Assembly (NCBI GenBank): GCA_949294085.1
Contig: CASFFX010000003.1
Location: 186,001-250,000, forward strand
DNA length: 64,000 bases
From: an uncultured bacterium
GTDB taxonomy: Bacteria > Elusimicrobiota > Elusimicrobia > Elusimicrobiales > Elusimicrobiaceae
Direction of reading: 5' to 3'
Of this stretch, positions 8,892-17,254 are shown one piece after another; the first letter of the stretch is position 1; each line of letters begins with the position of its first letter. Below the pieces are notes generated by a model. The model was given only the letters and a program-made list of their open reading frames with translations, did no database searches and was not told where the DNA came from. The position numbers and the translations under genes are program-made.

Positions 8892-9675
8892 TTTTAATCT
8901 CCCCGCATGCACCCCCCAGCGGACAGCGCCCGTGGTTATGCAAATGGTCAATGGTATGCTGGGCAAACGCCCCCAGTTTTTCGGCTACGGTTTGAGAGTG
9001 GCAGAACTCTTCCTTGGTACCGTAAAAAACAAGGGTTTTGTCTATATACATAAATTTAGAAATATATTTGCCCACCTCGCCCGTATCGTGCGTAATGAGC
9101 AAAATGGTTACGCCGCGGCGGGCATTGAGCTCGCCCAGCAAATTAAAAAACATTTCGCGCGATTCGGGGTCCAGCGCGGTGGAAGGCTCATCCAAAATCA
9201 AAAGTTCCGGCCGGCTGACCAGCGCCCGCGCCAACAGCACCCGCTGCTGCTGACCGATAGACAAATCGTGAAAAATCCGCCCGGCATACTCGCGGGTACG
9301 GGTTTGCTGCATGGCTTCGTGCACTTGTTTTAGCTCGCTAAGCGACACCCCGCTTCCGTGCCGGTCCGAAAGGCCCATCAGCACCACTTCTTCGGCCGAC
9401 ACCGGGAACCCGCTCTGCGACACGGGGCTCTTCTGCGCCAAATAACCGATTTTGTGCCATTGCTTAAATTGTTCCAGCGGGCAGCCAAACAGCCGGATGT
9501 TTCCCTGCCCTTTTTCCAACCCCAGCAACAATTTTAACAGCGTGGTTTTCCCGCCGCCGTTCGGCCCGATGATGCCCACGTAGTCCCCCGCGTCCACGCG
9601 GAAAGACACGTCTTCCAGCACGGGCACCCGCACATACGCAAAACGCAAATTTTCGGCTTCTATCACGCTTGGCAT
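8884..9675 (-). CDS. Zinc/manganese-type ABC transporter ATP-binding protein (ZnuC/TroB family)
   Basis: This ATPase powers the metal importer. Motifs in order are Walker A GPNGGGKTT (near residue 37), the Q-loop, the signature LSIGQQQR, Walker B LLILDEP and the H-loop LITHD. The 263-residue protein ends with an extra tail, HTIDHLHNHGRCPLGGACG, rich in His and Cys, which could bind the transported metal. The start overlaps the end of the binding-protein gene by 13 bases and the stop overlaps the permease start, so the three transporter genes and nth are all translationally linked. Confidence 0.95.
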   Translation of the reverse strand: MPSVIEAENLRFAYVRVPVLEDVSFRVDAGDYVGIIGPNGGGKTTLLKLLLGLEKGQGNIRLFGCPLEQFKQWHKIGYLAQKSPVSQSGFPVSAEEVVLMGLSDRHGSGVSLSELKQVHEAMQQTRTREYAGRIFHDLSIGQQQRVLLARALVSRPELLILDEPSTALDPESREMFFNLLGELNARRGVTILLITHDTGEVGKYISKFMYIDKTLVFYGTKEEFCHSQTVAEKLGAFAQHTIDHLHNHGRCPLGGACGEIKND

Positions 9676-10562
9676 GCCAACCCCCGCCGCAAACTTTCCA
9701 GATTGCGCCGCATCAGTTCGCCATAGGTAACCCCTCGGTCAAAATCCTGCTTGCTGACGTGTTCCACCGTGTAAAGAGGCAGCACTTCCGCCCCCGTTTC
9801 GCCCGCCACCGCCGCGGACAGGCGCGGGGAGAGCGTTTCCTCGGTAAAAATCGCGCGGATGTGATTGCGCTTGATAAATTTTACCAGCTCCGCCAATTGG
9901 CGCACGGAGTTTTCCCCATCGTGCGAGGAACCCGCCAACGCGGAAAGCGACAAGTGATACCGATCCGTCAAATTTCTAAACGCCAAATGCCCCACATGCA
10001 CCACTTCGCGGCTTTGACAATGGGCCAGCCCTTTTTGAAAGGATTCGTCCAACGCGTCGGTTTCCTGTTCAAAAGCCTGCAGGTTGGCGGCATAGGCAGC
10101 GGCGTGGGCGGGGTCTTTTTGCTGGAGCGCAGCCGTCAGCGCCCGGGCAATTTTTTTAACGTTTTGAAAATCCATCCACACGTGCGGATCGTCGGACGGG
10201 GCCGTATATTGCGCGGCCTGCACCACTGCGGTATTTTTCCCCGCGGCGGAAAGCACGTCTTTGGCCCACGGTTCTATCGTGTCCGACACATAGGCAAAAA
10301 TGTCCGCATTTTTCACGGTTACCAACGCACCGGGCGTCGGTTCAAACGAGTGCGGCTCGGCATTGGCCGGCAGCAGCATGGAAACGTCCGCATATTCCCC
10401 CGCCAACTGGCGGGCCAGCGTGTACGGCACGTAGCCGGAAGCCACCACCCGCGGTTTGGTCCCTTCCGGCACCGGAACCTGGTGGCGCCGCGGCGCCAGC
10501 GAAAGCCACCACAAAAGAGCGGCCGCCAGCAAAAATAAAACGGCCGGCACATGTTTTTTCAT
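9663..10562 (-). CDS. Metal ABC transporter substrate-binding protein (ZnuA/TroA family)
   Basis: This exported solute-binding protein captures a divalent metal for the ABC importer. The N-terminus has one hydrophobic segment without a clear lipobox, so it is probably a signal peptide or membrane anchor. Expected ligand positions are visible: AEPHSFEPTP, DDPHVWMD, VVHVGHLAF and the acidic TEETLS. The His-rich loop typical of many zinc-specific ZnuA proteins is missing, which leaves manganese possible. GGGGAG precedes ATG 10562. The gene is divergent from the EamA gene and heads the four-gene operon. I could not recognise a Zur or MntR operator. Confidence 0.92.
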   Translation of the reverse strand: MKKHVPAVLFLLAAALLWWLSLAPRRHQVPVPEGTKPRVVASGYVPYTLARQLAGEYADVSMLLPANAEPHSFEPTPGALVTVKNADIFAYVSDTIEPWAKDVLSAAGKNTAVVQAAQYTAPSDDPHVWMDFQNVKKIARALTAALQQKDPAHAAAYAANLQAFEQETDALDESFQKGLAHCQSREVVHVGHLAFRNLTDRYHLSLSALAGSSHDGENSVRQLAELVKFIKRNHIRAIFTEETLSPRLSAAVAGETGAEVLPLYTVEHVSKQDFDRGVTYGELMRRNLESLRRGLACQA

Positions 10563-10592
10563 AGTTCAAATCTCCCCTGCAATCTTTTTTAT

Positions 10593-10598
10593 ATTATA
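10593..10598 (-). promoter_or_regulatory. -10 element for the metal ABC operon
   Basis: A perfect TATAAT on the minus strand is placed for a start near 10586, leaving about 24 bases of leader that includes GGGGAG. No convincing -35 or operator palindrome is seen. Confidence 0.55.
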
Positions 10599-10638
10599 CG
10601 ATTTCCCGCCTCGGCGCGGACGGCAAGCTTGAATTTAC

Positions 10639-10644
10639 TATAAT
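10639..10644 (+). promoter_or_regulatory. -10 element for the EamA-thrC operon
   Basis: Perfect TATAAT, 41 bases from the minus-strand TATAAT of the divergent ABC operon. AAAGGAGAAAT gives a strong ribosome binding site before ATG 10663. Confidence 0.6.
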
Positions 10645-10662
10645 ATACGAAAGGAGAAATAT

Positions 10663-11568
10663 ATGAGTTACATACTAGCCTTGTGTCTGGCTCTTTGTTG
10701 GGGAACGGCCTTTTTGGCTTCCAAAAACATCGTCGAAAGTCTGCCGCCGTACTGGGGCACTTTCTTCCGCGTACTGGCGGGGTTGTGTTTCTTTATCGTG
10801 CTGTACGCAATTCAACGCAAAAATTTGAAATGCCCGGTAAAACAGCTTTGGCGGCCGTGGACCATTGGTCTGTTGCTGATTTTGCTGCCGTTTGCGGCCA
10901 TTTCCTGGGGGCAGCGCTTTGTGGCGCCCACAATCGGCGGGATTTTTAACGGAACGGTGCCGATATGGTCGTTTATTGCGGGGGCCGTGCTGTTAAAAGG
11001 CGAGGACCGCTTTACCTGGCGCCGCGCCGCCGGGGTAACGGTGGGGATGATTGGGCTGTTGATTATCATGCACCCGATGATTACCTCCGCCAAGCTGGAT
11101 GCAAGCCCCATGGCGCTGTATGGCTGTTTTGCCTTCCTGATTATGGCGTGGTCGTACAGCTTGGGCAACGTGCTGACTAAAAAAATTATGGTGGACAGCA
11201 ACGCCATGACCCACGAGGCCAATACCTTCCACCAGTATCTGTTTTCGGCGGTGGTATTGCTGATTATTTCGCTGTTGGTGGAGCCGGTGCCGGCGGCCTC
11301 GGCCTTTACCACCAAAGTAGTCGTTTCCATTATCAGCGCGGGGGTATTTTCTTCCGCGGTGGCGTTCCTGTTGATGGTGGCTTTAATCAAGCGCTGGGGC
11401 GCTACGCGCATGGCGTCGGTTACCTATTTCACGCCGGTCGTGGCCATGGCCAGCGACATGATTGCCTTTGGCAGAATGCCCTCCGGGGCGGAAATCGGCG
11501 GGCTGATGCTCATTTTCGTCAGCTTGATTTTAATTCAAAAGAAAGTAGAACCGCAAGCCGAAAAGTAA
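10663..11568 (+). CDS. EamA/DMT-superfamily transporter
   Basis: The 301 residues form about ten hydrophobic helices in two homologous halves, the standard layout of EamA permeases. The N-terminal ALCWGTAFLASK and the second-half GAVFSSAVAFLLM/GATRMASVTYFTPV segments match the family. Members export amino acids, nucleotide metabolites or drugs; the substrate cannot be read here. thrC starts three bases after the stop, so export of threonine or a related amino acid is a reasonable guess from context only. Confidence 0.88.
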   Translation: MSYILALCLALCWGTAFLASKNIVESLPPYWGTFFRVLAGLCFFIVLYAIQRKNLKCPVKQLWRPWTIGLLLILLPFAAISWGQRFVAPTIGGIFNGTVPIWSFIAGAVLLKGEDRFTWRRAAGVTVGMIGLLIIMHPMITSAKLDASPMALYGCFAFLIMAWSYSLGNVLTKKIMVDSNAMTHEANTFHQYLFSAVVLLIISLLVEPVPAASAFTTKVVVSIISAGVFSSAVAFLLMVALIKRWGATRMASVTYFTPVVAMASDMIAFGRMPSGAEIGGLMLIFVSLILIQKKVEPQAEK

Positions 11569-11571
11569 CGT

Positions 11572-12813
11572 ATGAAAAAAATTCTAAACCTCCAATGCAT
11601 CAACTGCGGCAAGGAACACAAAACCAGCGAAGCCAACTTCGTCTGTACGGCCTGCGGCGGCAATTTGGAGGTGAATTACGATTACAAGCTGATTTCCAAG
11701 CGCTTTAGCATTGGAAAATTGAAGGAAAACCGCGAGTTTGACATGTGGCGCTATATGGACTTGCTGCCCATTAACGACCACGAAAAAGTCCCCCACGTGC
11801 ACGTGGGCTGGACGCCGCTTTACCCATGCAAAGAACTCGCCAAAGAGCTGCACATTTCCAACCTGCTGATTAAAGATGAAGGACGAAACCCGACCGGCTC
11901 CATCAAGGACCGCGGCAGCGCCGTGGCCGTGGCGCGGGCGTTGGAACTGGAACAGGAAGTCATTGCGGACGCCTCTACCGGCAACGCCAGCGACTCCCTG
12001 GCCTGTCTGACGGCCAGTATGCCGATGAAAACGGTTATTTTTGCGCCCAAGTCCGTCCCGGACCCGAAGCTGGTGCAGCTGCTGGTGTACGGGGCAGAAG
12101 TGATTGGCGTGGACGGTTCGTACGACGAAGCGTTTGAACTGTGCAAACAAGCCGTCCAAAAATACGGTTGGTATTCCCGGGCGGCGGGGTTTAACCCGTT
12201 CACGCGGGAAGGCAAAAAAACGTGCGCTTTTGAAATTTGCGAACAGCTGGACTGGGAAGCCCCCGACAAAGTAATCGTCGCAGTGGGAGACGGCACCGTA
12301 CTGGCCGGCTTGTGGAAGGGATTTACGGACTTTAACAAGCTGGGCATTATTGAACGTATGCCGCAGATGATTGCCGTCCAAGCGGAAGGGAGCGCCGCCT
12401 TGGCGCAGGCCTTTAATACGCACACGGAAGTAAAATCCGTGGCGGCGCACACGGTGGCGGACAGTATCGTCGTCAACTACCCGCGCGACGCGGCCCTGGC
12501 TTTGCAGGCGCTGCAGGAGTCGCACGGGATGGCCCTGACGGTTACGGACGACGAAATCCTGCAGGCGATCCCGGAACTGGCGCGCAAAGCCAATATTTTT
12601 GCCGAACCGGCCGGCGCAGCCACGTATGCGGCCCTGAAAAAGCTGGTGGCCGAAAAGAAAATAGAACGCGACGAAACGGTGGTGCTGGTGGTAGGCGGGA
12701 ACGGACTGAAAGACATTGATTCCGCCATGCAGGTATTGCCCAAAGTGTGCGTGATTCCGCCCACGATGGCCGCCGTGGAAGAAGAATTAAAATCCAAAGG
12801 CTTTATTGCGTAA
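11572..12813 (+). CDS. thrC: Threonine synthase
   Basis: ThrC converts O-phosphohomoserine to threonine with pyridoxal phosphate. The 413-residue protein begins with a rubredoxin-like zinc ribbon (C-x2-C at residues 8-11, C-x2-C at 28-31). The PLP lysine lies in NPTGSIKDRG, followed by the STGNASDSLA phosphate-binding loop, VGDGTVLAG and a C-terminal VVGGNGLKD. The zinc ribbon and overall layout match the archaeal/class II-like threonine synthases. The gene is tightly linked to the EamA transporter and is closed by a terminator. GC content and codon use look like its neighbours. Confidence 0.93.
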   Translation: MKKILNLQCINCGKEHKTSEANFVCTACGGNLEVNYDYKLISKRFSIGKLKENREFDMWRYMDLLPINDHEKVPHVHVGWTPLYPCKELAKELHISNLLIKDEGRNPTGSIKDRGSAVAVARALELEQEVIADASTGNASDSLACLTASMPMKTVIFAPKSVPDPKLVQLLVYGAEVIGVDGSYDEAFELCKQAVQKYGWYSRAAGFNPFTREGKKTCAFEICEQLDWEAPDKVIVAVGDGTVLAGLWKGFTDFNKLGIIERMPQMIAVQAEGSAALAQAFNTHTEVKSVAAHTVADSIVVNYPRDAALALQALQESHGMALTVTDDEILQAIPELARKANIFAEPAGAATYAALKKLVAEKKIERDETVVLVVGGNGLKDIDSAMQVLPKVCVIPPTMAAVEEELKSKGFIA

Positions 12814-12833
12814 GCCGTTTGGGTGGACCGATT

Positions 12834-12863
12834 AAAAAATCCCCTTTCAAAAGGGGATTTTTT
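12834..12863. terminator. Bidirectional terminator after thrC and the small pilin-like gene
   Basis: AAAAAATCCCCTTT and AAAGGGGATTTTTT form a long stem with a T-run on either strand. Confidence 0.9.
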
Positions 12864-12866
12864 ATG

Positions 12867-13124
12867 TTACGGATTCATCCGTTCAAAAGCGTCCAGGCTG
12901 GAACTGCGCACCTCCGTAGGGACGCAAATATTGCCCACCCGCTTGCCGTTGCACGGCTGGGCGTTTGCGCGGGAATTGGATCCCGCAGCGGGGGCCAGCC
13001 CCGGCTGATTTAACACGCGGCGGGTTTGCCCGGCGTATTGCTTGAGCACGAACGAAAGCAAAATGGCCACAATACACACGGCCGCCAGCATACCCAAAAA
13101 ACCGAACCCTTGTTTGTTGTGCAT
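12867..13124 (-). CDS. Small single-pass membrane protein, degenerate pilin-like
   Basis: This 85-residue protein starts MHNKQGF and then a hydrophobic helix (about residues 8-27), followed by a polar domain with two cysteines (PCNGK and NICVP). The layout recalls a minor pilin: a short basic leader, Gly-Phe junction and hydrophobic helix. However, the usual Glu at mature position 5 is Gly. An excellent ribosome binding site (AAAGGAGACATT) and an extended -10 promoter support expression. Function unknown; a minor pseudopilin or a small membrane regulator are both possible. Confidence 0.7.
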   Translation of the reverse strand: MHNKQGFGFLGMLAAVCIVAILLSFVLKQYAGQTRRVLNQPGLAPAAGSNSRANAQPCNGKRVGNICVPTEVRSSSLDAFERMNP

Positions 13125-13141
13125 AATGTCTCCTTTTGCTT

Positions 13142-13150
13142 ATTGTAGCA
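13142..13150 (-). promoter_or_regulatory. Extended -10 promoter of the small pilin-like gene
   Basis: TGCTACAAT on the minus strand, about 18 bases before ATG 13124, with AAAGGAG in between. Confidence 0.65.
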
Positions 13151-13186
13151 CAAAAAAACGCACCAGCCCCTTTTTCCCTATTAAAA

Positions 13187-13195
13187 TGCTAAAAT
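13187..13195 (+). promoter_or_regulatory. Extended -10 promoter of the DUF4912-GH57 operon
   Basis: TGCTAAAAT predicts a start near 13202 and a leader of about 53 bases. GAGGT stands before ATG 13255. Confidence 0.55.
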
Positions 13196-13254
13196 AAAAT
13201 GGGGGAGAAAATTCTCTAAACGAAAAATTAAAATCAGGGTGAGGTAATCATATT

Positions 13255-14127
13255 ATGACGCAAAATTTATCTTCGTCCGCCTTGGTCAAACCCATGGCCA
13301 AAGACGTTCACGCCGAAGCGGACATCCCGTCCGGATACGGCAAAACGGAAAGCTACCTGCTGCCCAAAGACCCGGCTTGGCTGTTCCTTTTTTGGGAAAT
13401 TACCCCGAGCACCTTGGATTATCTGAAAAGCCAATACGGGGAAGACGTCCTGAAACAGGCCCGCACCGTTATCCGCCTGCACGACGTTACCAATGTGGAA
13501 TTTTTTGACGGCAACAACTCCGTTACACACTATGACATGCCCGTCATCTTTGAAGCCCGCAGCTGGTACATCAACGCCCCTCAGCCCGGCCGCACGTATC
13601 TGGCCGATTTGGGGTATTTGACCAACGACGGAAAATTTATCCTGGTGGCCCGCAGCAATTCCACGCTGCTGCCGCCCGGCAAAGTGTCCGACATTGTGGA
13701 CGACAAATGGATGATTGTGGAAGGGGACTTCCAAAAACTGCTGAAATTGGCCGGGGCTGATTACATTGGTCTGGGCGCCAGCGAGCTAATGCACGTGCTG
13801 GGCCAACGCTGGAAACTGACGGAACTGACGTCCTCCGGCGCGCCGACCTCCTGGTCCTCTTTTACCTTGCATTTGGACAAAGTCCAACCCGCCGACGAGG
13901 ACATTTGGCTGCAGGCGGACTGCGAAATCATTATCTACGGTTCCGCGTCCAAAAACGCCATTGTGTCCATCAACGGCAAGGACATTGAACTCAAAGAAGG
14001 CAAATTTTCTATCCGCCAGCACCTGCCGGCCGGCAGCGTGGTGGATTTACCCATCAAAGCGCGCAACGCCAAAGGCGACAAGACGCGCCAGGTGAACATC
14101 AAAGCTCTGCGCGAGCAAGGAAAATAA
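13255..14127 (+). CDS. DUF4912 domain protein, partner of the GH57 enzyme
   Basis: Residues 25-165 match the DUF4912 family: LPKDPAWLFLFWEI is its hallmark, followed by IRLHDVT and the RSWYINAPQPGRTYLADLGY stretch. The remaining part (from about residue 175) contains a second beta-rich section that may bind glycan. DUF4912 proteins have no defined biochemical activity, but in several bacterial phyla they are encoded directly before GH57 branching enzymes. Here the spacing is a single base, so a role in glycogen synthesis or in presenting the glucan substrate is likely. No signal peptide, so cytoplasmic. Confidence 0.88.
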   Translation: MTQNLSSSALVKPMAKDVHAEADIPSGYGKTESYLLPKDPAWLFLFWEITPSTLDYLKSQYGEDVLKQARTVIRLHDVTNVEFFDGNNSVTHYDMPVIFEARSWYINAPQPGRTYLADLGYLTNDGKFILVARSNSTLLPPGKVSDIVDDKWMIVEGDFQKLLKLAGADYIGLGASELMHVLGQRWKLTELTSSGAPTSWSSFTLHLDKVQPADEDIWLQADCEIIIYGSASKNAIVSINGKDIELKEGKFSIRQHLPAGSVVDLPIKARNAKGDKTRQVNIKALREQGK

Positions 14128-14128
14128 C

Positions 14129-15751
14129 ATGGGCGAAGAAAAAGGTTACCTAGCGCTGGTACTCCACGCGCATCTGCCATTTATCAAACACCCGGAATAC
14201 CCGGACTTTCTGGAGGAAGACTGGTTTTACGAAGCCATGGTGGAGACGTACATCCCGCTGCTTAACGTATTTGAAAACCTGACCGAAGAAGGCACCGATT
14301 TCCGCCTGACCATGTCCCTCACGCCGCCGCTGTGCAACATGATGGAGGATCCGCTGCTCATTAACCGCTTCCGCCATTATTTGAACCAGCGGGTGGAGCT
14401 GTCGCAAAAAGAAATCAACCGCACGCAAGGCACGGAATTTGAAGGCGTGGCCCGCATGTATTACAACAAATTCCGCCGCTACCAGGATTTGTTTGAACAC
14501 CGCTACCACGGCCACGTGCTGGAAGGGTTCAAAAAATTCCAGGATATGGGCAAGCTGGAAATTATTACCTGCTGCGCCACGCACGGCTATCTGCCGCTGA
14601 TGGTGCACAAGGAAAGCGTCAACGCCCAAATCAAAGTGGCCGCCAACGACTACCGCAGCCGCTTTGGCCGCAGCCCACGCGGGATTTGGCTGGCCGAGTG
14701 CGCCTATAACCCCGGCGACGACAAGTTCCTGCGCGACGAAGGAATCCGCTTCTTCTTTACCGAATCGCACGGAGTGCTGCATGGCACGCCCCGCCCGAAA
14801 TACGGCATTTACGCCCCGGTGTATTGCCCGCAAACCGGCGTGGCCGCTTTTGCGCGCGATATGGAATCGGCCCAGCAAGTTTGGAGCGCCGAATCCGGCT
14901 ATCCCGGCGATCCGCGCTACCGCGAATTCTACCGCGACCTGGGCTACGACCTGGATTACGACTATATTAAACCCTACCTCCATTCCGACGGCGTACGCCG
15001 CAATATCGGGATGAAATACCATAAAATTACCGGCAAAGTGCCCTTGAACCAAAAGCAGGCCTACAACCCGCAGGAAGCGCGGGAAGTGGCCGCCATGCAC
15101 GCCGGCAACTTTATGTTCAACCGCCAAAAACAGATTGAATACTTAAGCACGCTGTTGGACCGCAAGCCGCTGGTCGTATCCATGTACGATGCGGAGCTGT
15201 ACGGCCATTGGTGGTACGAAGGGATTGATTTTCTGGAATATCTGTTCAAGAAAATCTATTACGATCAGAAGGACATCAAGCTCGTTACGCCCAGCGAATA
15301 CCTGGCGATGTACCCGGAAAACCAAGTGGTGCAGCCGTCCATGTCCTCTTGGGGCGACAAAGGCTACCACGACGTGTGGCTCAACAGCGGCAACGATTGG
15401 ATTTACCGCCACTTGATTAAAGCCGCCGAACGCATGATGGAACTGGCCAACAAGTTCCCGCACGCGGACGGCTTGCTGCGCCGCGCCTTGAACCAGCTGG
15501 CCAGAGAGCTGATGCTGATGCAATCTTCCGACTGGGCCTTCCTGATGACCACCGGAACCGCCAAGGAATATTCCACCAAGCGCACCAAGGACCACATCAA
15601 GCGCTTTAACGAGCTCTACGAGCAAATCCAAGGCAACCTCATTGACGAAGGCTACGTGTACGACCTGGAACAGAAAGACTCCATTTTCCAACAAATGGAC
15701 TACAACGTCTATTCCAGCGCCGCTAAGGACGCCGTCTTGAAAAAGTACTAA
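14129..15751 (+). CDS. GH57 1,4-alpha-glucan branching enzyme
   Basis: The 540-residue protein is a GH57 (beta/alpha)7-barrel enzyme of the branching type. HAHLPF (residues 11-16) is the first conserved motif. GIWLAECAY contains the nucleophile Glu near residue 190, and MYDAELYGHWWYEG carries the acid/base Asp near 353. Both positions agree with characterised branching enzymes of this family. A C-terminal DUF1957-type helical domain contains SDWAFLMTTGTAKEY. The enzyme should introduce alpha-1,6 branches into glycogen. It is translationally linked to the DUF4912 gene and ends at a strong terminator; no glycogen synthase is in the window. Confidence 0.92.
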   Translation: MGEEKGYLALVLHAHLPFIKHPEYPDFLEEDWFYEAMVETYIPLLNVFENLTEEGTDFRLTMSLTPPLCNMMEDPLLINRFRHYLNQRVELSQKEINRTQGTEFEGVARMYYNKFRRYQDLFEHRYHGHVLEGFKKFQDMGKLEIITCCATHGYLPLMVHKESVNAQIKVAANDYRSRFGRSPRGIWLAECAYNPGDDKFLRDEGIRFFFTESHGVLHGTPRPKYGIYAPVYCPQTGVAAFARDMESAQQVWSAESGYPGDPRYREFYRDLGYDLDYDYIKPYLHSDGVRRNIGMKYHKITGKVPLNQKQAYNPQEAREVAAMHAGNFMFNRQKQIEYLSTLLDRKPLVVSMYDAELYGHWWYEGIDFLEYLFKKIYYDQKDIKLVTPSEYLAMYPENQVVQPSMSSWGDKGYHDVWLNSGNDWIYRHLIKAAERMMELANKFPHADGLLRRALNQLARELMLMQSSDWAFLMTTGTAKEYSTKRTKDHIKRFNELYEQIQGNLIDEGYVYDLEQKDSIFQQMDYNVYSSAAKDAVLKKY

Positions 15752-15770
15752 GCGTTCTTCGTCCGTTTTT

Positions 15771-15797
15771 CCCCGGGGTTTCCCCGGGGATTTTTTT
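15771..15797 (+). terminator. Intrinsic terminator after the GH57 gene
   Basis: CCCCGGGG, TTT loop, CCCCGGGG, then a run of seven T. Confidence 0.92.
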
Positions 15798-15869
15798 GTC
15801 CTTTTGACGGGCCAAAAGGCCCAACGGCCGTTGGGTCCAATGGCCCTGGCGCGAGCCCGCTTTTCTTTC

Positions 15870-15881
15870 TATAGTATAGAT
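15870..15881 (+). promoter_or_regulatory. -10 element directly before ATG 15882 (leaderless)
   Basis: TATAGT at 15870-15875 is followed by six bases and the start codon. No Shine-Dalgarno is present. The TGn extension is absent here. Confidence 0.6.
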
Positions 15882-17126
15882 ATGAAAAGACTCACTTCCC
15901 TATTCACGCTGTTTGCGTGCATTTTTCTTTCGGCCAACGTCTATGCCCAAAACAAAGGCAAGCTGGCCCTTCAGCTGTTAAAGCCCACGGTCCCGGAAAA
16001 CGCCGTCAAAGCCGCCAAACAGGCGTTTGACGCCCGCACGAGTGCCATTTTGTCGGCCGTCAACCAAGCCGTGCCGCTGCCTAAGATTTCCCCCAAGAAA
16101 AAAGCCCCGATAGCCAAATCCAAAGCCGCCACGGAAGCTTACTTGAAAGAAGTAACCACGATCATGGATTTGCCGGTAGAAAAAGAGGCGCTTAACTATG
16201 CCTATGCCATGGAGCTGGAACGCAGCCAAGCCAGACGTTTGGCCGCTACGCTGAAAAACTACCAAACGCTCAATTTAAGCTCGGTACAAGAAGATGAACT
16301 GCTGGACAAAATCAGCGGGGTGGTGGTCAACCACAACCTGCAAAAGTATTTGCTGAATTCGATGATCAACAAAAACTACATGCAGTTCATGCGCGACCTG
16401 GCCAACTACTACAGCCTGTCGGTCAAATTTATGACGTCTTATGAATTGCGCTTTATTGCCTCGCAGGACGTACGCGAAGTGTTTGCGCAGACGGCGCTGG
16501 ATTATATGAAGGCCCACCCGCACAAATTGAATTTGAAATTGCGCGAAATTATGAAATCTTCCTGGGTAAGCGAAAACATCAAATCCACGCTGCGCGGCTT
16601 TATTGCGCTGAATCAAATTCTGCCCCAGCACGAAAGCGGCTTTTTGACCGTCCTGCGTGAAGCGCACAAGCAATACACCGCCGGTTTGGCGGCTGCCCGC
16701 TCACAGGAAAGCGTAACCGCTACGGTGGAAATTTACAAAAAAACCGCCAAAGAGCTGGAAGAATTCGTCAAACGCTACAACCGCGCGCCCCGTTGGAACG
16801 CGCCGCTGGCCGAACGCCGCCTGTACAACAAACTGCTGCTGTTAATCACGCACAATCAGGCCAACCATTTCAAACTGGTGGCGCCCTACATTTTGCAAAT
16901 CCGCCAACTGCTTACGCAGAACCCGCATGTGCGCCTGTCCGCCGTGGAAACGCTGACGCAGCTGCAGGTGTTTTACAAAAAATACAACCGCCTGCCCCGC
17001 GCTTTTAACGCTGCTCCGGGCACGCGTATATTGGAAGCGGAACTGAACCTGCGCGAAAGTATGACTTATTGGGAAATGCACGACAAAACCTTCACACAAA
17101 AACTGCAGAAATTACATTTGAAATAA
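15882..17126 (+). CDS. Exported protein of unknown function with tandem C-terminal repeats
   Basis: 414 residues. I start at ATG 15882 because it yields a clean signal peptide (basic start, hydrophobic core, cleavage after VYAQ) and matches the promoter; upstream codons in frame are not conserved-looking. The mature protein is rich in Lys and predicted helix. Two related units near the C-terminus, FVKRYNRAPRWNAPLAERRLYN and FYKKYNRLPRAFNAAPGTRILE, share the pattern F-x-K/R-YNR-x-P followed by N-A/xL and a helix. This is faintly like helicase-associated helical repeats, but in an exported protein. No enzyme motif seen. The gene stands alone between two terminators. Confidence 0.78.
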   Translation: MKRLTSLFTLFACIFLSANVYAQNKGKLALQLLKPTVPENAVKAAKQAFDARTSAILSAVNQAVPLPKISPKKKAPIAKSKAATEAYLKEVTTIMDLPVEKEALNYAYAMELERSQARRLAATLKNYQTLNLSSVQEDELLDKISGVVVNHNLQKYLLNSMINKNYMQFMRDLANYYSLSVKFMTSYELRFIASQDVREVFAQTALDYMKAHPHKLNLKLREIMKSSWVSENIKSTLRGFIALNQILPQHESGFLTVLREAHKQYTAGLAAARSQESVTATVEIYKKTAKELEEFVKRYNRAPRWNAPLAERRLYNKLLLLITHNQANHFKLVAPYILQIRQLLTQNPHVRLSAVETLTQLQVFYKKYNRLPRAFNAAPGTRILEAELNLRESMTYWEMHDKTFTQKLQKLHLK

Positions 17127-17138
17127 CCAATCCCCCAA

Positions 17139-17167
17139 AAATCCCCGGGCTACCCCCGGGGATTTTT
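17139..17167 (+). terminator. Intrinsic terminator
   Basis: ATCCCCGGG and CCCGGGGAT form a nine-pair stem, followed by TTTTT. Confidence 0.88.
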
Positions 17168-17206
17168 ATGGTGAAATAGGCTTTGCCTGCCTCTTACCCG
17201 CGCGAA

Positions 17207-17238
17207 ACAAAAAACGGGCCCTTTGCAGAGCCCGTTTT
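17207..17238 (-). terminator. Intrinsic terminator of greA
   Basis: On the minus strand ACGGGC and GCCCGT enclose a ten-base loop, followed by a T-run. Confidence 0.8.
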
Positions 17239-17254
17239 CAATTTTGTATTCGGT

